Source: Cristatella mucedo
Taxonomy: Eukaryota; Bryozoa; Phylactolaemata; Cristatellidae
Assembly: GCA_009760855.2 (NCBI GenBank)
Contig: WPIO01000085.1
Coordinates: 1,453,501-1,517,500, forward strand
Length of the DNA: 64,000 nucleotides
Direction of reading: 5' to 3'
The first letter of the stretch is position 1, and each line of letters begins with the position of its first letter. Shown piece after piece: positions 11,085 to 22,135 of the stretch. The notes under the pieces were generated by a model. The model was not told where the DNA came from, did no database searches, and saw only the letters and a list, made by a program, of their open reading frames with translations. Both the position numbers and the translations under genes were made by a program.

Positions 11085-11660
11085 GTCGCCACAGACGCAA
11101 ATGGTCCTTTGCGTGCTTTCGCCGGCTTAGACTGGGCACGTACCGCCATTTTCGTCCAGTTTATTCCATTAGCAAACGGTGCCGGCGGGAAGCCCGTCCA
11201 TCACTAATAAGTCTTGAATGCAATATAACACCCCCCCCACCAGTACAGCAGCCGGTACCAGTCGAATCCTCCGGATTCGTGGCGGCGGGCACGGAGATGG
11301 GACTTCGTGGTTATCCCAAATAGGCTCAGTTGAATTTAGGTCACGTGACTGACCGGCTCCGACTGACGCTTCGGCGAGGTTCGGGTGTCTTCGCGAGAGA
11401 ACCGCGTGACCGAGGCAGGATCGCATGACCGAAGACGGCTCGGAGACGGAACGCCGAGCGCTCAAAGGCCGAACGCCCGGCGTTCGCCGCCAGCTTTCGC
11501 ATTCCACAGCTTCCAGCCGCTGCCTCTCGCTCGCAAAAGCAAAATAAGACGCAAAGGCACAGGTGCCGAGCACATCGCACTGCGAGCCAGCGGCGAGACG
11601 CGAAGCCACCGGAAGTGAGGCCGATGTCGTTGACTTCCGGTGGATCGGCTACGCCTACCG
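11085..11660 (+). repeat. dispersed repeat family C, full-length-like copy
   Basis: Matches 25220-25740 over most of its length: AAATGGTCCTTTGCGTGCTT, GACTGGGCACGTACCGCCA, a C-run near 11229, GACTGACCGGCTCCGACTG and GACCGAGGCAGGATCGC. At 25045-25220 the homologous unit is preceded by LINE-like RT C-terminal coding sequence, so the family may be a LINE 3' region. That link is inference. Confidence 0.6.
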
Positions 11661-11670
11661 ACACTTGCAA

Positions 11671-12465
11671 TAATAATAACAATAACAATACAATTGAGAG
11701 AGCGCCATCAGAGAACTTGATCTGTTACTAGGCGCTTTAAATTTGCTGCAAAGAAAGCACGATCAAATGGTTAGTGGTAGCATGCTCAATAAACAACATG
11801 AATAACATGGTTAGGGGTGACATGCACAGGATCAGCATGCAAGCCTGGTTAGTGGCAGCATGCAGTGTCAGCACGCATAAGCACATAAAGGACGAATCGC
11901 AGGTACTCACTAAATGCTGTCATAAATAGGTGCATTTTTTATATCTTTTTACATGTGGTCAAGTCAGGGGATGTTCTGACGCAAGTTGGGAGTGAGTTTC
12001 AGGCTTTGAGAGCATACGAACTAAATGCTCGGTCTCCAAAGGATTTGAGGTTTGTACGTGGTAAGCAGTTAGATTCCGAAAAGCGAGTGGTATGTTGCTT
12101 GGCCTGGTAGGTGGGAGTATATCTGAGAGATAGGCTGGAGCCAAAGAATGAAGTGACCTAAAAGTTAGCGACAAAACCTTGAAGTCGATCCGTTGCTTGA
12201 CTAGGAGCCAGTGCAGGTCGGGGAGAAGTGGTGTGATGTGGCAACTGCGATGCTCATGACAGACAAGCCTAGCTGCAGAGTTTTGCATCAGCTGTAAGCA
12301 ACGACTGATTGCACGTGCCGGCAGACCAGCAAGGGGTGAGTAACAGAAGTCAAGACGAGATGTCACAAATACATGGGCCAACTTAGATGTGGTATCCCTA
12401 TTTTAAACAAGCCCGAATTTTAGCAATGTTATGTAGCTGAAAGTAGGCAGACTTTCAACAATGTT
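11671..12465 (-). mobile_element. L2-like LINE, 3' portion
   Basis: Starts with the minus-strand (TTA)n tail and 3' hairpin (GCGCCATCAGAGAACTTGA, TAGGCGCTTTA). The minus strand at 12381-11959 encodes the conserved RT C-terminal region (HITPLLPDLHWLLVKQRI, LAPAYLSDILP). The RT catalytic core is absent. 12480-12790 on the same strand resembles the linker between endonuclease and RT (LVDGCNTMLADMLDEFAPLD), suggesting an internal deletion rather than simple 5' truncation. Confidence 0.82.
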
Positions 12466-12479
12466 TTTTTTTTATAGAG

Positions 12480-12790
12480 GCTAGACTTGGCTTTTGCTAG
12501 AATTGATTGGTACGACCTACAGTGTCCCAAGCAATAGACAGTCACTCCTGATCTTGTGTATGCTTTTTCCACCTTGGGCTTAGTAGACTTGAGCTAGTCC
12601 AATGTCTGTGGTAAATCATACGCCGTTCTGGCGAGGGCGCACACTGAGCGTAGTCAAGAGGTGCAAACTCGTCAAGCATGTCAGCTAGCATCGTATTGCA
12701 GCCATCTACCAATGATGACAGGTCGAATGGGGTACTGAACAGCACAGGCGAGGCAAATATTCTCGCACGGACGGCATCGATGTCAAAGGG
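12480..12790 (-). mobile_element. LINE endonuclease-RT linker remnant
   Basis: The minus-strand frame at 12745-12542 contains a pattern known from the segment before the RT in CR1/L2 elements (SLVDGCNTMLADMLDEFAPL). It is probably part of the same element as 11671-12465, joined across a deletion of the RT core. Confidence 0.5.
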
Positions 12791-13089
12791 TCTTTAGATT
12801 TCGCGATTCACAAGTGATTTTAGATGAGGAGGGCGCACATTGTAAACTGATGGCGGTAAAGGCAAATGCCGGAAGAACTGAAAGACTCTGTTGTCTTGGC
12901 AGCAGAATATTGAGCCTAAGGCCTCTCAAGCTTGTTTTATTTTTCAACTCCATTTGCATCTTTTACTTTTCAATGCTTTAGAGCTCAGAAGAGGTGTTAG
13001 CAAGTGTAACGTAGCGAGTATGTCGGCTACCTGCTAGCTAGTCTGCCTGCTGGCATACACTAGGCTGGCACACACTGTAGACCGAATGA
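12791..13089. other. repeat-derived DNA between LINE remnants
   Basis: 12855-13010 resembles 9225-9370. CTAGCTAGTCTGCCTGCTGG and similar short repeats follow. No gene is seen. Confidence 0.4.
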
Positions 13090-13296
13090 GATCTGAACTC
13101 ACTACCTTAACTGCTCTCCTGACTCTGCTATGCTTCCCACTTTCTCTTTGTTGCGTGAGACGAAGTCTGTTGGCTACCGAATGCGTACCGAAAGCCGCTT
13201 AGGCTGTGAGTGCGCTATACAAAACTTTCCTGCGTAACACCCACATGGTCTTTATGACTTTGTGGAGTTACATACGGAGATACAATACAATACAAT
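13090..13296 (+). repeat. LINE-family-B 3' region, plus orientation
   Basis: The opposite-strand equivalent of 6785-6990: GCTGTGAGTGCGCTATACAAAA, CCTGCGTAACACCCACATGG and TTTGTGGAGTTACA, ending in an ACAATACAATACAAT tail. Confidence 0.65.
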
Positions 13297-13381
13297 GAGA
13301 TCTGAATAAGATCTGCATGCTGCTGCTGGCGGCTGGTGTCTTGGGCCCCGTGAGTCAAAGACGCAAACGTCGCCGAGTGCG

Positions 13382-14698
13382 CTACTGCGGCCACATCGTC
13401 CTGCACCCGTCGTTGAACCGTCGCGACAGATCGGCCTTGACCGGCACTGAGCGCAGCTCGCCGCGATGCAGGGACTCGCACAGGCGACAGACGCCGCGGG
13501 CCAGCTCGCGGTACCAGCCGACGGACACGTCGTAGCTCGAGCGCCAGCGGTGATAGTAGAGGAACGCGTCGCGGCTCGACGCCACCTTGGCGAGGAAAGC
13601 GCCGAGCTCTCGCACCGACGTGAAGTTCTCGGCGTGTATGAAGGAGTCGGGCGGCGCGAGCGCCTCGTAGTCGCTCAGACGGGCGCCGATGACGACCGGT
13701 ATGGCCCCGCCGGGCGACGCCAGCGCTCGCCACAGCTTCTCCGTCACGTAGTCGGGGCACAGCGAGTTCTCGAACGCCAAGTAGAAGGCGTGCGTCGAGC
13801 TGAGCTGCAGCTCGCAGTCCGCGCCCTCCGCCGCCGTGCACGGGTCGCTGCTCGAGCTCGGCGGCGCGCACTTGCCCACGATGGTGACGGGAACGTGCTC
13901 GGACAGACGTCGGACGTAATCCATGCGCTCGCCGACACAGTTGCTGACCATCCAATAGGCGCGCGGCCGGCGAGCGTCGAAGTTGGTCGTGACCGGATGC
14001 ACTGCGCCACTCCCGTGCTGCCCGTCCACCGCTGCTGCCGCCGCTGCCGAGAAATGGCCGTAGCCGACGGGCAGGTCCGAGTCGTGGCGGTACGTGGCCG
14101 TCAAGTTGAACACGCCGTCGTGTCTGCCCGTGATGAAATTGAACGGAGGCGGCTCGATGTTGAAGAGGATCCACAGCTGCGACGCCGACCGGTAGGCGGG
14201 AGACGACTCCTGCTGGTAGTCCCAGGCGTGAAACAGCACGGCGTCGGCGTCTCGCACGCGACCCCGGTCGTAGGTCAGCTCGCAGTGGCGACTGCACGGC
14301 CAGCTCGGCAGGAAGCTCTGCTGCTCGTGCATGGCGCTCTCGAACGAACCGCCCCAGAACGTCGTCCAGAAGAGCACGACGACCGCCGACGACGCCGCAG
14401 GCCTCAAGCGAGTCAGCGGCGGCGGCGATGACGTCACGAGCCCCCGAGCCGCGGCAGCCACGTCGCCGCTGCCTCTCGAAGCGCGCGCGAGATCCGACCG
14501 CCGAGCAGCCGAAATAGCAGCCTCGTCGGCGTCCCGCATCGAATGCAGAGCGGCGAGCAGAAGCAGAAAGCAGAAGCAGCCAATCGCAGCCGATCGCAGC
14601 CTGGCCTTGCTCGTCCCGAGCAAGGATTGCAGCAGCGGCACGAGGCACGACGTCGTGCCCTGCGGCCACCGCTGCTGCTTTGACGACGACGACGACAT
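13382..14698 (-). CDS. alpha-1,3-fucosyltransferase (GT10), copy 3
   Basis: A 438-residue intronless ORF. The start chosen is the ATG at 14698 (MSSSSSKQQ); the frame is open a little further upstream but has no earlier ATG. Order: Ser/Gln-rich cytosolic tail, anchor at about 37-52 (FCFLLLLAALH), a stem with acidic and Arg residues, then the catalytic domain from LFWTTFW. It has FYLAFENSLCPDYVTEK, TYRHDSDLPVGYG, YWMVSNC and VTIVGKC. It ends in WPQ then stop, the apparent ancestral end. It is the most divergent intact copy in the catalytic half (for example HEQQSFLPSWPC and an ERMDYVRRLSEHV region) and shares the N-terminal type of the broken copy at 9588-10422. A Golgi type II enzyme using GDP-fucose is inferred from the family. 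Confidence 0.92.
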   Translation of the reverse strand: MSSSSSKQQRWPQGTTSCLVPLLQSLLGTSKARLRSAAIGCFCFLLLLAALHSMRDADEAAISAARRSDLARASRGSGDVAAAARGLVTSSPPPLTRLRPAASSAVVVLFWTTFWGGSFESAMHEQQSFLPSWPCSRHCELTYDRGRVRDADAVLFHAWDYQQESSPAYRSASQLWILFNIEPPPFNFITGRHDGVFNLTATYRHDSDLPVGYGHFSAAAAAAVDGQHGSGAVHPVTTNFDARRPRAYWMVSNCVGERMDYVRRLSEHVPVTIVGKCAPPSSSSDPCTAAEGADCELQLSSTHAFYLAFENSLCPDYVTEKLWRALASPGGAIPVVIGARLSDYEALAPPDSFIHAENFTSVRELGAFLAKVASSRDAFLYYHRWRSSYDVSVGWYRELARGVCRLCESLHRGELRSVPVKADLSRRFNDGCRTMWPQ

Positions 14699-15578
14699 CA
14701 CCGCAGCAGCCGCTGCTCCGTCCAAGCCGCCGGGGCAGGCGAGGTGCAGCGCTCGTCGAGCAACGCACCCGACCGGATACTACTTTCACTTGGCTGTCTG
14801 CAAAGGCGGACCAAAGCTCGTCTTGTGCGGCTGCTTCCGGTCACTCCCTCCCCATACGAGGATGCGAGGAAGAGTCCCTCGAGCACAAAGAGGCCAAGCG
14901 TTGTCGCTCGCGAGACCGCCGCTGTGTATAGATATAGTAGAGATGTACGCGAGACCGCCGCTGCGCCAGCGCTCTCTCGATGGCTGCTCTGCTGCCGCTG
15001 GAGAGATGCAGCAGACGACGGCAAACACTCTAAGCCGTCGCCATCGCAGCCTCCTTCTCGAACGTCCGTCCGCCCGCGTCCTTTTATCGAATCGCAGCTC
15101 TGCAACGCGGGGCGGGGCACTCTGGAAGACGAGAGCGGGCGCAGCAACCTGGCTGCCGCGAGGCGCCATGCTGCTGCGCCTCGCTCTCAGAAAGCAAAGC
15201 CGCAGCAGCAGCGCATAGACAGAGGCGGAGTCCATCTCCGGAGCTCCGAGGGCTCATATTTAGGAGGTCGCGGCCGATCTCACAACAGCACAAGCTCACC
15301 TCGGGGGGGGGGGGGCGGGGCGGGGCGGCGGGGCGGGGCGGGGGCGGGGCGGGCCCCCCCCCCCCGCAGGAGGAGAAGAAGAAGAAGAAGAAAGGCCGAC
15401 GGAGCCACGTGACGTGCCGCTCAACGACCCGGCAACCTGAGCGTCCGGAGCTCCGCCCAGAGAGCTCCACTGCTCTCCGGGCTCTGCAGCCAGCCAGGTC
15501 GAAGGAGCAGGAACTCCCCCAGGAAACACGAAGCACTTCATCACTTCTCACTTCATCACTTCATCACTTCTCACTGGA
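14699..15578. other. 5' flank of fucosyltransferase copy 3
   Basis: Parts resemble the flank of the broken copy (10945-11090 versus about 14855-15050: GACGCGAG-AAGAGTC, then GACG-GGCAAA...CCGTCGCCA). No coding exon is seen. Confidence 0.45.
15301..15366. repeat. G-run / GGGGCGGGG tract
   Basis: Repeated GGGGCGGGGC units begin with about twelve G's and end with about twelve C's. The plus strand fits G-quadruplex patterns and also holds many Sp1-like GC boxes. A function is not shown. Confidence 0.75.
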
Positions 15579-15682
15579 ACGCTCTCTCTCTCTCTCTCAC
15601 TCTGTCTCTCGGTCTGTCTCTCTGTCTGTCTCTCTCTCTCACTCTCTCTCTCACTCTGTCTCTCTGTCTCTCTCTATCTGTC
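15579..15682. repeat. (CT)n microsatellite
   Basis: CTCTCTGT-type repeat, on the sense strand a GA tract about 0.9 kb upstream of fucosyltransferase copy 3. A second, looser CT-rich block is at 16120-16250. Confidence 0.9.
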
Positions 15683-16439
15683 ACGTGGCGCCTGAAAGAG
15701 CTGCTTCAGCGGCCACTCCAGCTCCAGGTCTAGCGCTGGCAGCGATAGACCGCCGGCCGCAATCCTCGGCCGACGAACCAGCCAGCGGAAGTGGGAGGCG
15801 GCGGAAGCGAAACTGCCACCGGAAGCGAAACTGCCACCGTCCCCTATGCTCCTCAAGGCTCAGACGTCAGGAGGAGAAGGAGGAGAAAGAGGAACGTGCA
15901 GTGGAGCTGCTGCTGCCTGACTTCAGCCTGAGCTGCTCCTTCAACTGAGCTTGGCTCCACCTTGACCTCGACCTTGGCTCCACCAAGAACTGCACAATGT
16001 ACAAATGGACTGGTCACAGCATGCTAAACAAACACACTGTCTATTGCAAGTCTGAAGCCACATAGCAGGGGTCTGGGACCTGGGGTCAGCCAATCACATC
16101 AGCCGCCCCCTCCCACACTAAAATCTCTCTCTACGTCTCTCATCCTTCTCTCTTTCCATCTGTCTCTCTGCGTCTCTCTCACTCTGTCTCTCTCCCCCTC
16201 TCTGCGTCTCTCTCTGTGTGTGGTTCTCTCTCTCTGTGTCTCTCTCTGCTTCCACGGTGACTCTGCTCAGCTTCTATAAGGGTCGCTGCCAATAGAATAA
16301 TAGAATACAACATAGAACAATAGAATACAACAACAACAATAAAAAGGACAACGATAAGACATTTTTAAACCATTCTAAGCGTAACCAATTCCCTTTCTAG
16401 GCACTTCACAACTTGCTGCTAAGCAAGTATGGCTATTGG
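15683..16439. other. intergenic DNA with CT-rich block
   Basis: A tandem GGAAGCGAAACTGCCACC occurs twice at about 15805-15840. 16120-16250 is CT-rich and 16280-16350 is AATAGAATACAAC-rich. No gene is called. Confidence 0.4.
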
Positions 16440-16615
16440 CTGCTAGCTCATTTAACGGCCTCTTTTCGTATAGCGCCAGATGAGCCTTAACGGCTAGCAC
16501 AGCCGCTTTCAGTGGCGATAAAGGATCTCCCACCGTGCACGATTTGAACCAGCGACCTCGGGACCGCAAGGTCGTACAAAGCAACCGCCTTACCTAGTGT
16601 GCGCAGTGGTTATGT
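16440..16615 (-). mobile_element. tRNA-derived SINE, copy 1
   Basis: On the minus strand an A-box-like block (CACTAGGTAAGGCGGTTGC) is followed by a B-box-like GCTGGTTCAAATC, then a tRNA-unrelated body shared with 29225-29400 (GATCCTTTATCGCCACTGAAAG, GGCTCATCTGGCGCTATACG). No cloverleaf clean enough for a tRNA gene is present, so a SINE is called. Confidence 0.65.
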
Positions 16616-18944
16616 ACACGGTGCCAGAACGAGAAAGTAAACTAATTTAGCAAAATTGATATAAGTAAAATTGATATAAATATACTGTGAATGCACGAAT
16701 GAGAAACAGGAAAGCATTTCTAGCTTCTTTTTAAATGCAAAGTCACGTGATCGCGAGGTCTGTCTGAAGTGACTTCCTGGCTTTTGGAGCATTCAAACTT
16801 TTGGAGCATTCACTGTCATGGTCCACGGTGAAGATGATTAGAGGCACAGCTAAACGACTTGAGTTAGAACAGCATGTGTTACGATGTCTACACGGAGTGC
16901 TGGAATGTAGTGTGGATAGCTAAGCTGGATGAGCCATAGAGTAATAATAATGATTACTTTTAGTTTACTTTACTTTACTAGTTTGTGCTTTTGGCGATTA
17001 CATCGGCAACAGAGTACAGATTGTGAAAAGGGGACTAGCTGGCTCCAGCACAGCATTCCCCCCCACTGGTACCCCGCACTTTTGATACTCATTAGATGAC
17101 TGACATCCCAATGATTGGGAATATCCCAATATCCCAAAAATATCCCAATATCAGCGCTTTGCAGCCTCCCGCAGAGGGCATCTAAATTAGTGCATTGATG
17201 CCCAGGAAGGACTAGAGCCGGGCAGGCCCAGGCAGGACTAGACATGTCCAGGCAGGACATGCCCGGGCAGCTCGAGAAGGACTTGGTGATATACAATTAC
17301 AACAGAACGAAATCTGTCTAAAGATGCAGAAAAGATCCAGATCCATCAAAAGGGGTCCACCAAAAGATTCAGAAAAACAAGCAGAGAGACTCTACACAAG
17401 TCAGCATTCTTAAGAGAGTCGCTATACACTCACAGCAGGGCTGCTTACTCTGCAGAGTCAGCAGGACAAAAACCCATCTGGAACTGACAAGTGAGATTGG
17501 CAGCTTTAGTTCCTGGCGAAGGGGCGCGTGTTCCTGGCAGGCAAGAAGCGGATCCCAGCGGGTGCCAGTTTGCCGCCATTTGCAGCACCTCGAGATCTTA
17601 GCCGCTCAAATTAGCTAGTGGACAAGGATAGGACGAAATCGAAGTTCGATCGCCCGGACACGAGCAGAAGGTTGGGATTCACGACTTTCCGGCCCAGGGC
17701 GTCAAGCCGCGACATTCATCGATCGCCCGCGCTCTTTACAGCCCATCCAACCACACGCACGCCTCGGCCGTTTGGAAACGGCCTCGACCTTCGGAAACTA
17801 GGCCGCCCCCAGTAGCTAGCCTGCGGCGCGTGCCGCGTGTCAGCGGCTACAGCGGTGGCGCGGCCAGGACGATGAACCTCCGTCGACCTTCGCAGTCCGT
17901 ACTTCGAACTCGAAGGTCGCGGCGAAGGTCGCAGCGAGGTTTCCTACCGCTCCCGTGATTTCCTAGCCGACCGAGACGACTCGCGCGCGGCAGCGGTGGC
18001 GAGAGACGAGTCGGGACTCACGAGTGCGAGTAGGCGCGGTGACGCCGCCGAAAGTTGCCGCCGGGGGTCCACGCGGCGGCGGCGCGTCGAAGCCCGGTCG
18101 CGACCGAAACACGTAACCCACGAAGTCCGTATCTCCGTGATTCCAATCGATCGCGCGAGATGGCGGCTAGTCGGGCAGCGTAACCCTGGAAGGCGTAAAT
18201 CGGATCAGCTCGCGGGTCACATAAGAGAGCGAGCGGTGCCCCTCCCGCCGCCGGTCGCCCTACCTACACTTCCTTTCTCTAAAAGGGCTAGAGTGGGTCA
18301 GCTGTGTCGGTGTCGCCGAGCCGCCGCCAGCGCGGAGGAAGAGGTTGCGCTTGGATGCGATGCGATGTAGTCAGTCAGACTGCGTCGCCATCTCTGCGGA
18401 AACCTTGCAGCAGGTAGTACCGCTGACTCTTTTGCAAGCGTTTGAAAACAAATGAAAAGTTCAAAGTTCAAGCGAACTGACAAATGTGAGCTGATTACAA
18501 GTGAATGGACTATTAAAAAAAATCTTTTAATATATATATATATCTTTTATATATTTATCTTAATATATATATATTATATTTATCTTTAACGTATATATCT
18601 TTAATATATAAATAAATCTTTTTAATGCGTACTGCCCAGCAGGTCGCGATGGGCCGTCGGTATCGCCTTACGATCGCGAGAGTTTGTCACGAGGTCAATG
18701 TTTTCGCTTTATACGGTTAGTATTCCATCAATATTGAGTGCCTATTAATAAGGTTCCCAAACCATGCGTAGGAACGTACAGCGATAAGCTGCCGGTTGAT
18801 TTAATGGCACTGAATTAGACCTAACACGATCAATTTTTTCAAGTATTTTTCCCAGCTGTTTTAGACCATCAAGCAAGAGTGCTTGCTAGCTGCAGATCGA
18901 TGATTCAGTACTGAGAGACTTTGATCGTGCTTCCTGTAGAGTAT
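16616..18944. other. intergenic DNA
   Basis: 17090-17150 has repeated AATATCCCAA units and 17210-17270 has GGCAGGAC/TAGAC repeats. 17600-18400 is GC-rich with scattered open frames but no motif, and 18520-18615 is (TA)n-like and TTTAATATA-rich. Nothing supports a gene. Confidence 0.4.
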
Positions 18945-19035
18945 ATGTAAAGTGCGCCTAGAAAGAGAGGAAGTTCTCCGAGGTGCTATACAAACGAGTT
19001 ATTGTTATTATTGTTAATATTATGATTATTATTGT
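18945..19035 (+). mobile_element. LINE (L2-like) 3' fragment, diverged
   Basis: GTAAAGTGCGCCTAGAAAGAG, GTTCTCCGAGGTGCTATAC and a TTATTG tail match the LINE 3' end, with several substitutions. Confidence 0.65.
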
Positions 19036-19656
19036 AAACTGTGAAGAGCAGAGCATGAATATTGGATTGAGTAAGTAATCATCTGTCGCGAACATCGAAG
19101 CCGCCATCTTGCACCACTTGTCACCGGCCTGTTCTGGTTTCCCATAGAGCTTCGCGTCGCCGTCAAGGCCAAGGTCACCAAGACTGCGAGATCCTTCCAG
19201 TCTCGTGATCCAGCCTACCCAGGCCCGTCTTCTGTCAGTGTGAGCCCCTGGCATCAGACACATGGCGGCCTGCAGAGGTCCCTGATGGGCCGGATGAGCC
19301 CGGCGCTGCCCTTGTCACCGACACCTCACTTAAGTCACTAGTGACATCATTTCGTTACAAATCATTGAAACAACTGTTATCAATTACTGACAAACTGACC
19401 GAGAAGGCTGAAAATCATATGTCCGCGTCACAATTTATAAGCAGCTGTCAGCTCGCCAAACACTTACTTGTCAGTCCAAATCGGACGTTTACAGTCAGCA
19501 GCTTTTTGATACCTTTTAATTGCTTACCAGATTACCATCTTTGACCTTTGGCAGAGGTAGACATGTAAGAAACCAGTCAGCAGGGCCAGGTGGCAACACG
19601 TAACAAATAATCACTGTCAGCCGAGAGAGAGAGAGATATATATATGTATATATATA

Positions 19657-19699
<43 letters not shown>

Positions 19700-21101
19700 A
19701 TAGATAGATAGATAGATATGGCGTCGAATAGGGCATCGAATATCTGATATGGCGTCGAATCAATTAGGATTGAGAAGTGCCTGGCAGACTGAACTTCGGC
19801 ATCAATCCGATCGGCGACTGACTGGCCAGATAAACTCAGATGAACTAGCTGATCGAGATGTTGACAGGCAAGTATGAAGCGAGTCCTTTTCCCTTGCTAG
19901 CTGCAGGTGTTGCGCCGTGAAGTGATCAAATTTTACTATGTATACAAGGATTCCAAAATAACTGCCATTATGGGCAGAGCCAGCGATCTGTTTGACACAT
20001 CTGTAGGCCAGGCCGGATTCAGATAAAAATGAAATAGTTTCAAGCAGCCGCCCGAGAACAGCACGCCAATAGCCACGTCGTTTTATTAGTGCCTGATCAA
20101 CACGCTTTGCCGTGTTCCGTCGCGCTAGCGGTTTAATTGCGGATGCTCGACGACTAGAACTGACCTTTCGCTCCGTGATTTGTTGCTTCATATGCTTCCT
20201 GTTGCGAAAACCTTTTATGCCGAAGGCTACGGCTTCTGATGACACTAGTTTGCACGGAAAGCAGGTAGACAAAGCTTAAATGGGGATTAACAGAGCCGGT
20301 CACGATCGGCAGGTTCCTTCGACAGTGGACGAGTGGGGTTTGAACAGGTCACGCGACCATTTTGTTGGTTTCCATCGGCTGCATGGACGCATCACGTTGG
20401 AGAGAAATCCGAGTACCGATGGGCAGATTTCTCACTACTTTCTGTCGCCCAGTACTCACGCACGTCGCCCAAAATCTCGACGGGCTATTCGCCAAGGTCT
20501 GTAGAGTAGCAGACAGCAGAAAGACACCGAAATGGAACGTCGTCAAGCTCTAGAAACTCGGTTGCGTCCGCTACAGCGTATTCTGCCTGCTGGAATGGCG
20601 GGCAGTTCATTCACATTTTCTCTTCAGTTTTAGCTGCGGACTTATTTTCGTTAGTAGTCGTAGTCATTAAAGCTTTGCCACCCACTCCTACTTCAGCCTC
20701 CGGAGCTGGTGTGGTCATGCAGGGCCAAGTTTCCTGCCCAAAATGAGGTCTTAATCGACCGCGTTACAGTCATAGCGGCGGCACCTTTTGTGCCCGTTCG
20801 TGGCGTTTTTTTCTCCAAACCGGACTCACACTTGCGGTTTTTGTCTCTCTCCATTGAATTCATGCAGTTATATTAACTGCAGTTTTGTAATCTGTAGTAT
20901 AGGATGTATAAGCAAATTAATATTACGGTAGCCAGTAAATCTAACCAAACAAACTCGGTTGAATTAAACCACCAAGACTGTTTTGGGTTGAGTATGTTGG
21001 CATCTCGAATCAACGTCAGGACGTCACCACTTGTAGCTTTGTTGTTTTGTTGTGCGAATGTGGATCGCGCGGCGAAGAGAACGGCGTATGGCATATATAT
21101 G

Positions 21102-21190
<89 letters not shown>

Positions 21191-21386
21191 CATATATAGG
21201 ATATATCATGGCTATATGGTGGTGGATGTGGTGGCATGGCGAATGTGGTGGCGTGGCGAAGAGAACGGCGTATGGCGAAACCCTCACACTCGCGTTGTGG
21301 GGGATTTCAATGGGCAGCTGTTTGTTTCAGTCACGAAATCGAGTGCTTGCAGGCCTGGGTACTTTGAGCCTACGTGACTCACAAAC
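19036..21386. other. intergenic DNA
   Basis: Includes a YY1-like GCCGCCATCTTGC at 19090, a (TA)n at 19636-19690 followed by TAGA repeats, and a (CA)n at 21103-21173 flanked by TATA runs. The near-identical segment GCGAAGAGAACGGCGTATGGC occurs at 21071 and 21256. No coding region is supported. Confidence 0.45.
21103..21173. repeat. (CA)n microsatellite
   Basis: About 35 uninterrupted CA units, followed by (TA)n. Confidence 0.97.
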
Positions 21387-22135
21387 GAATAATAATAATA
21401 ATACATTCATCCATTGATTATAGCACCCTCAGAGAACTGCATCTCATTCTAGGCACTTTCCAGATTCTGCAGAGAAAGCGAAATGATTGGTGGCAACATC
21501 CGCAAGCAGCAGACACAGCGTAAGCAGGTACGTACATACGAAAGACGACTCACAGAAAGATCCACCAAATCCTGCACTAGGCAGGTGCACTTTAAGCTTC
21601 TTTTTAAATGTCGTCGCATCAGAGGACGCTGTGACGTGCGTCTCGGCAGGGATTTCCGGGCTACGGGAGCATGGGAACTAAAGGCACGGTATCTAATCAT
21701 TCTGAGATTCCTACTCTGAGGTTATTTTTTTTTAAGGCGATCGATTCGAATCAGAACAGAACGGTTTGTACGATTCTTTGCCTGGTGAGCGATTAGTTCT
21801 GATAGGTGGGCTAGAGCCAGAGTATGAAGGGGGACATAAGTGAGTGACAGGGCATTGAAATCGATACATTGCTTGATTGGGAGCCACCGCAGGTTGGCGA
21901 GGAGGGGTTGTTGTGGCAACTGCAACGCTCATGACAGACAAATATAGCTGCACAGTTTTGCACCACTGTGAGCGCCGGACTTCGCATCCCGGTAGGCCAG
22001 CAAGCAGTGAGTTACGAAAGTCTATAGACGGGAATGTCACGAACGCATGCCCAGTTTCGATGTAGTAACCTGTCTAAGCACACCCGAATTTTATCAATAC
22101 CATGACAAGGTCATGTTGCTGAAATGGGGAGACTT
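21387..22135 (-). mobile_element. L2-like LINE 3' portion, diverged subfamily
   Basis: Begins at its minus-strand (TTA)n tail and 3' hairpin (CACCCTCAGAGAACTGCATC, TAGGCACTTT) and runs through RT C-terminal-like sequence containing many frameshifts. Its 3' untranslated part (GGTGGCAACATCCGCAAGCA, GTAAGCAGGTACGT) matches the fragment at 59370-59555, defining a second subfamily. Another LINE copy abuts it at 22136. Confidence 0.78.

Noticed and set aside
10316-11130. Ser/Leu-rich and Arg/Glu-rich long ORFs in CT/GA tracts (also 28001-28711, 33846-34742, 35693-35884)
   Set aside because: They only read through dinucleotide repeats in several frames.
13466-14431. Long open frames antisense to the fucosyltransferases (also at 2809-3414, 9706-10662, 26732-27706, 35966-36637)
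   Set aside because: They recur opposite every copy because of the high GC content at third codon positions; composition is Arg/Ala/Val-rich with no domain, so they are shadows.
15301-15366. G-rich tract as a telomere-like or origin sequence
   Set aside because: Units are GGGGCGGGG, not a telomeric repeat; only quadruplex potential can be stated.
17996-18370. Possible gene in GC-rich 17.6-18.4 kb
   Set aside because: The open frame is Arg-rich, has no motif and overlaps frames on both strands.
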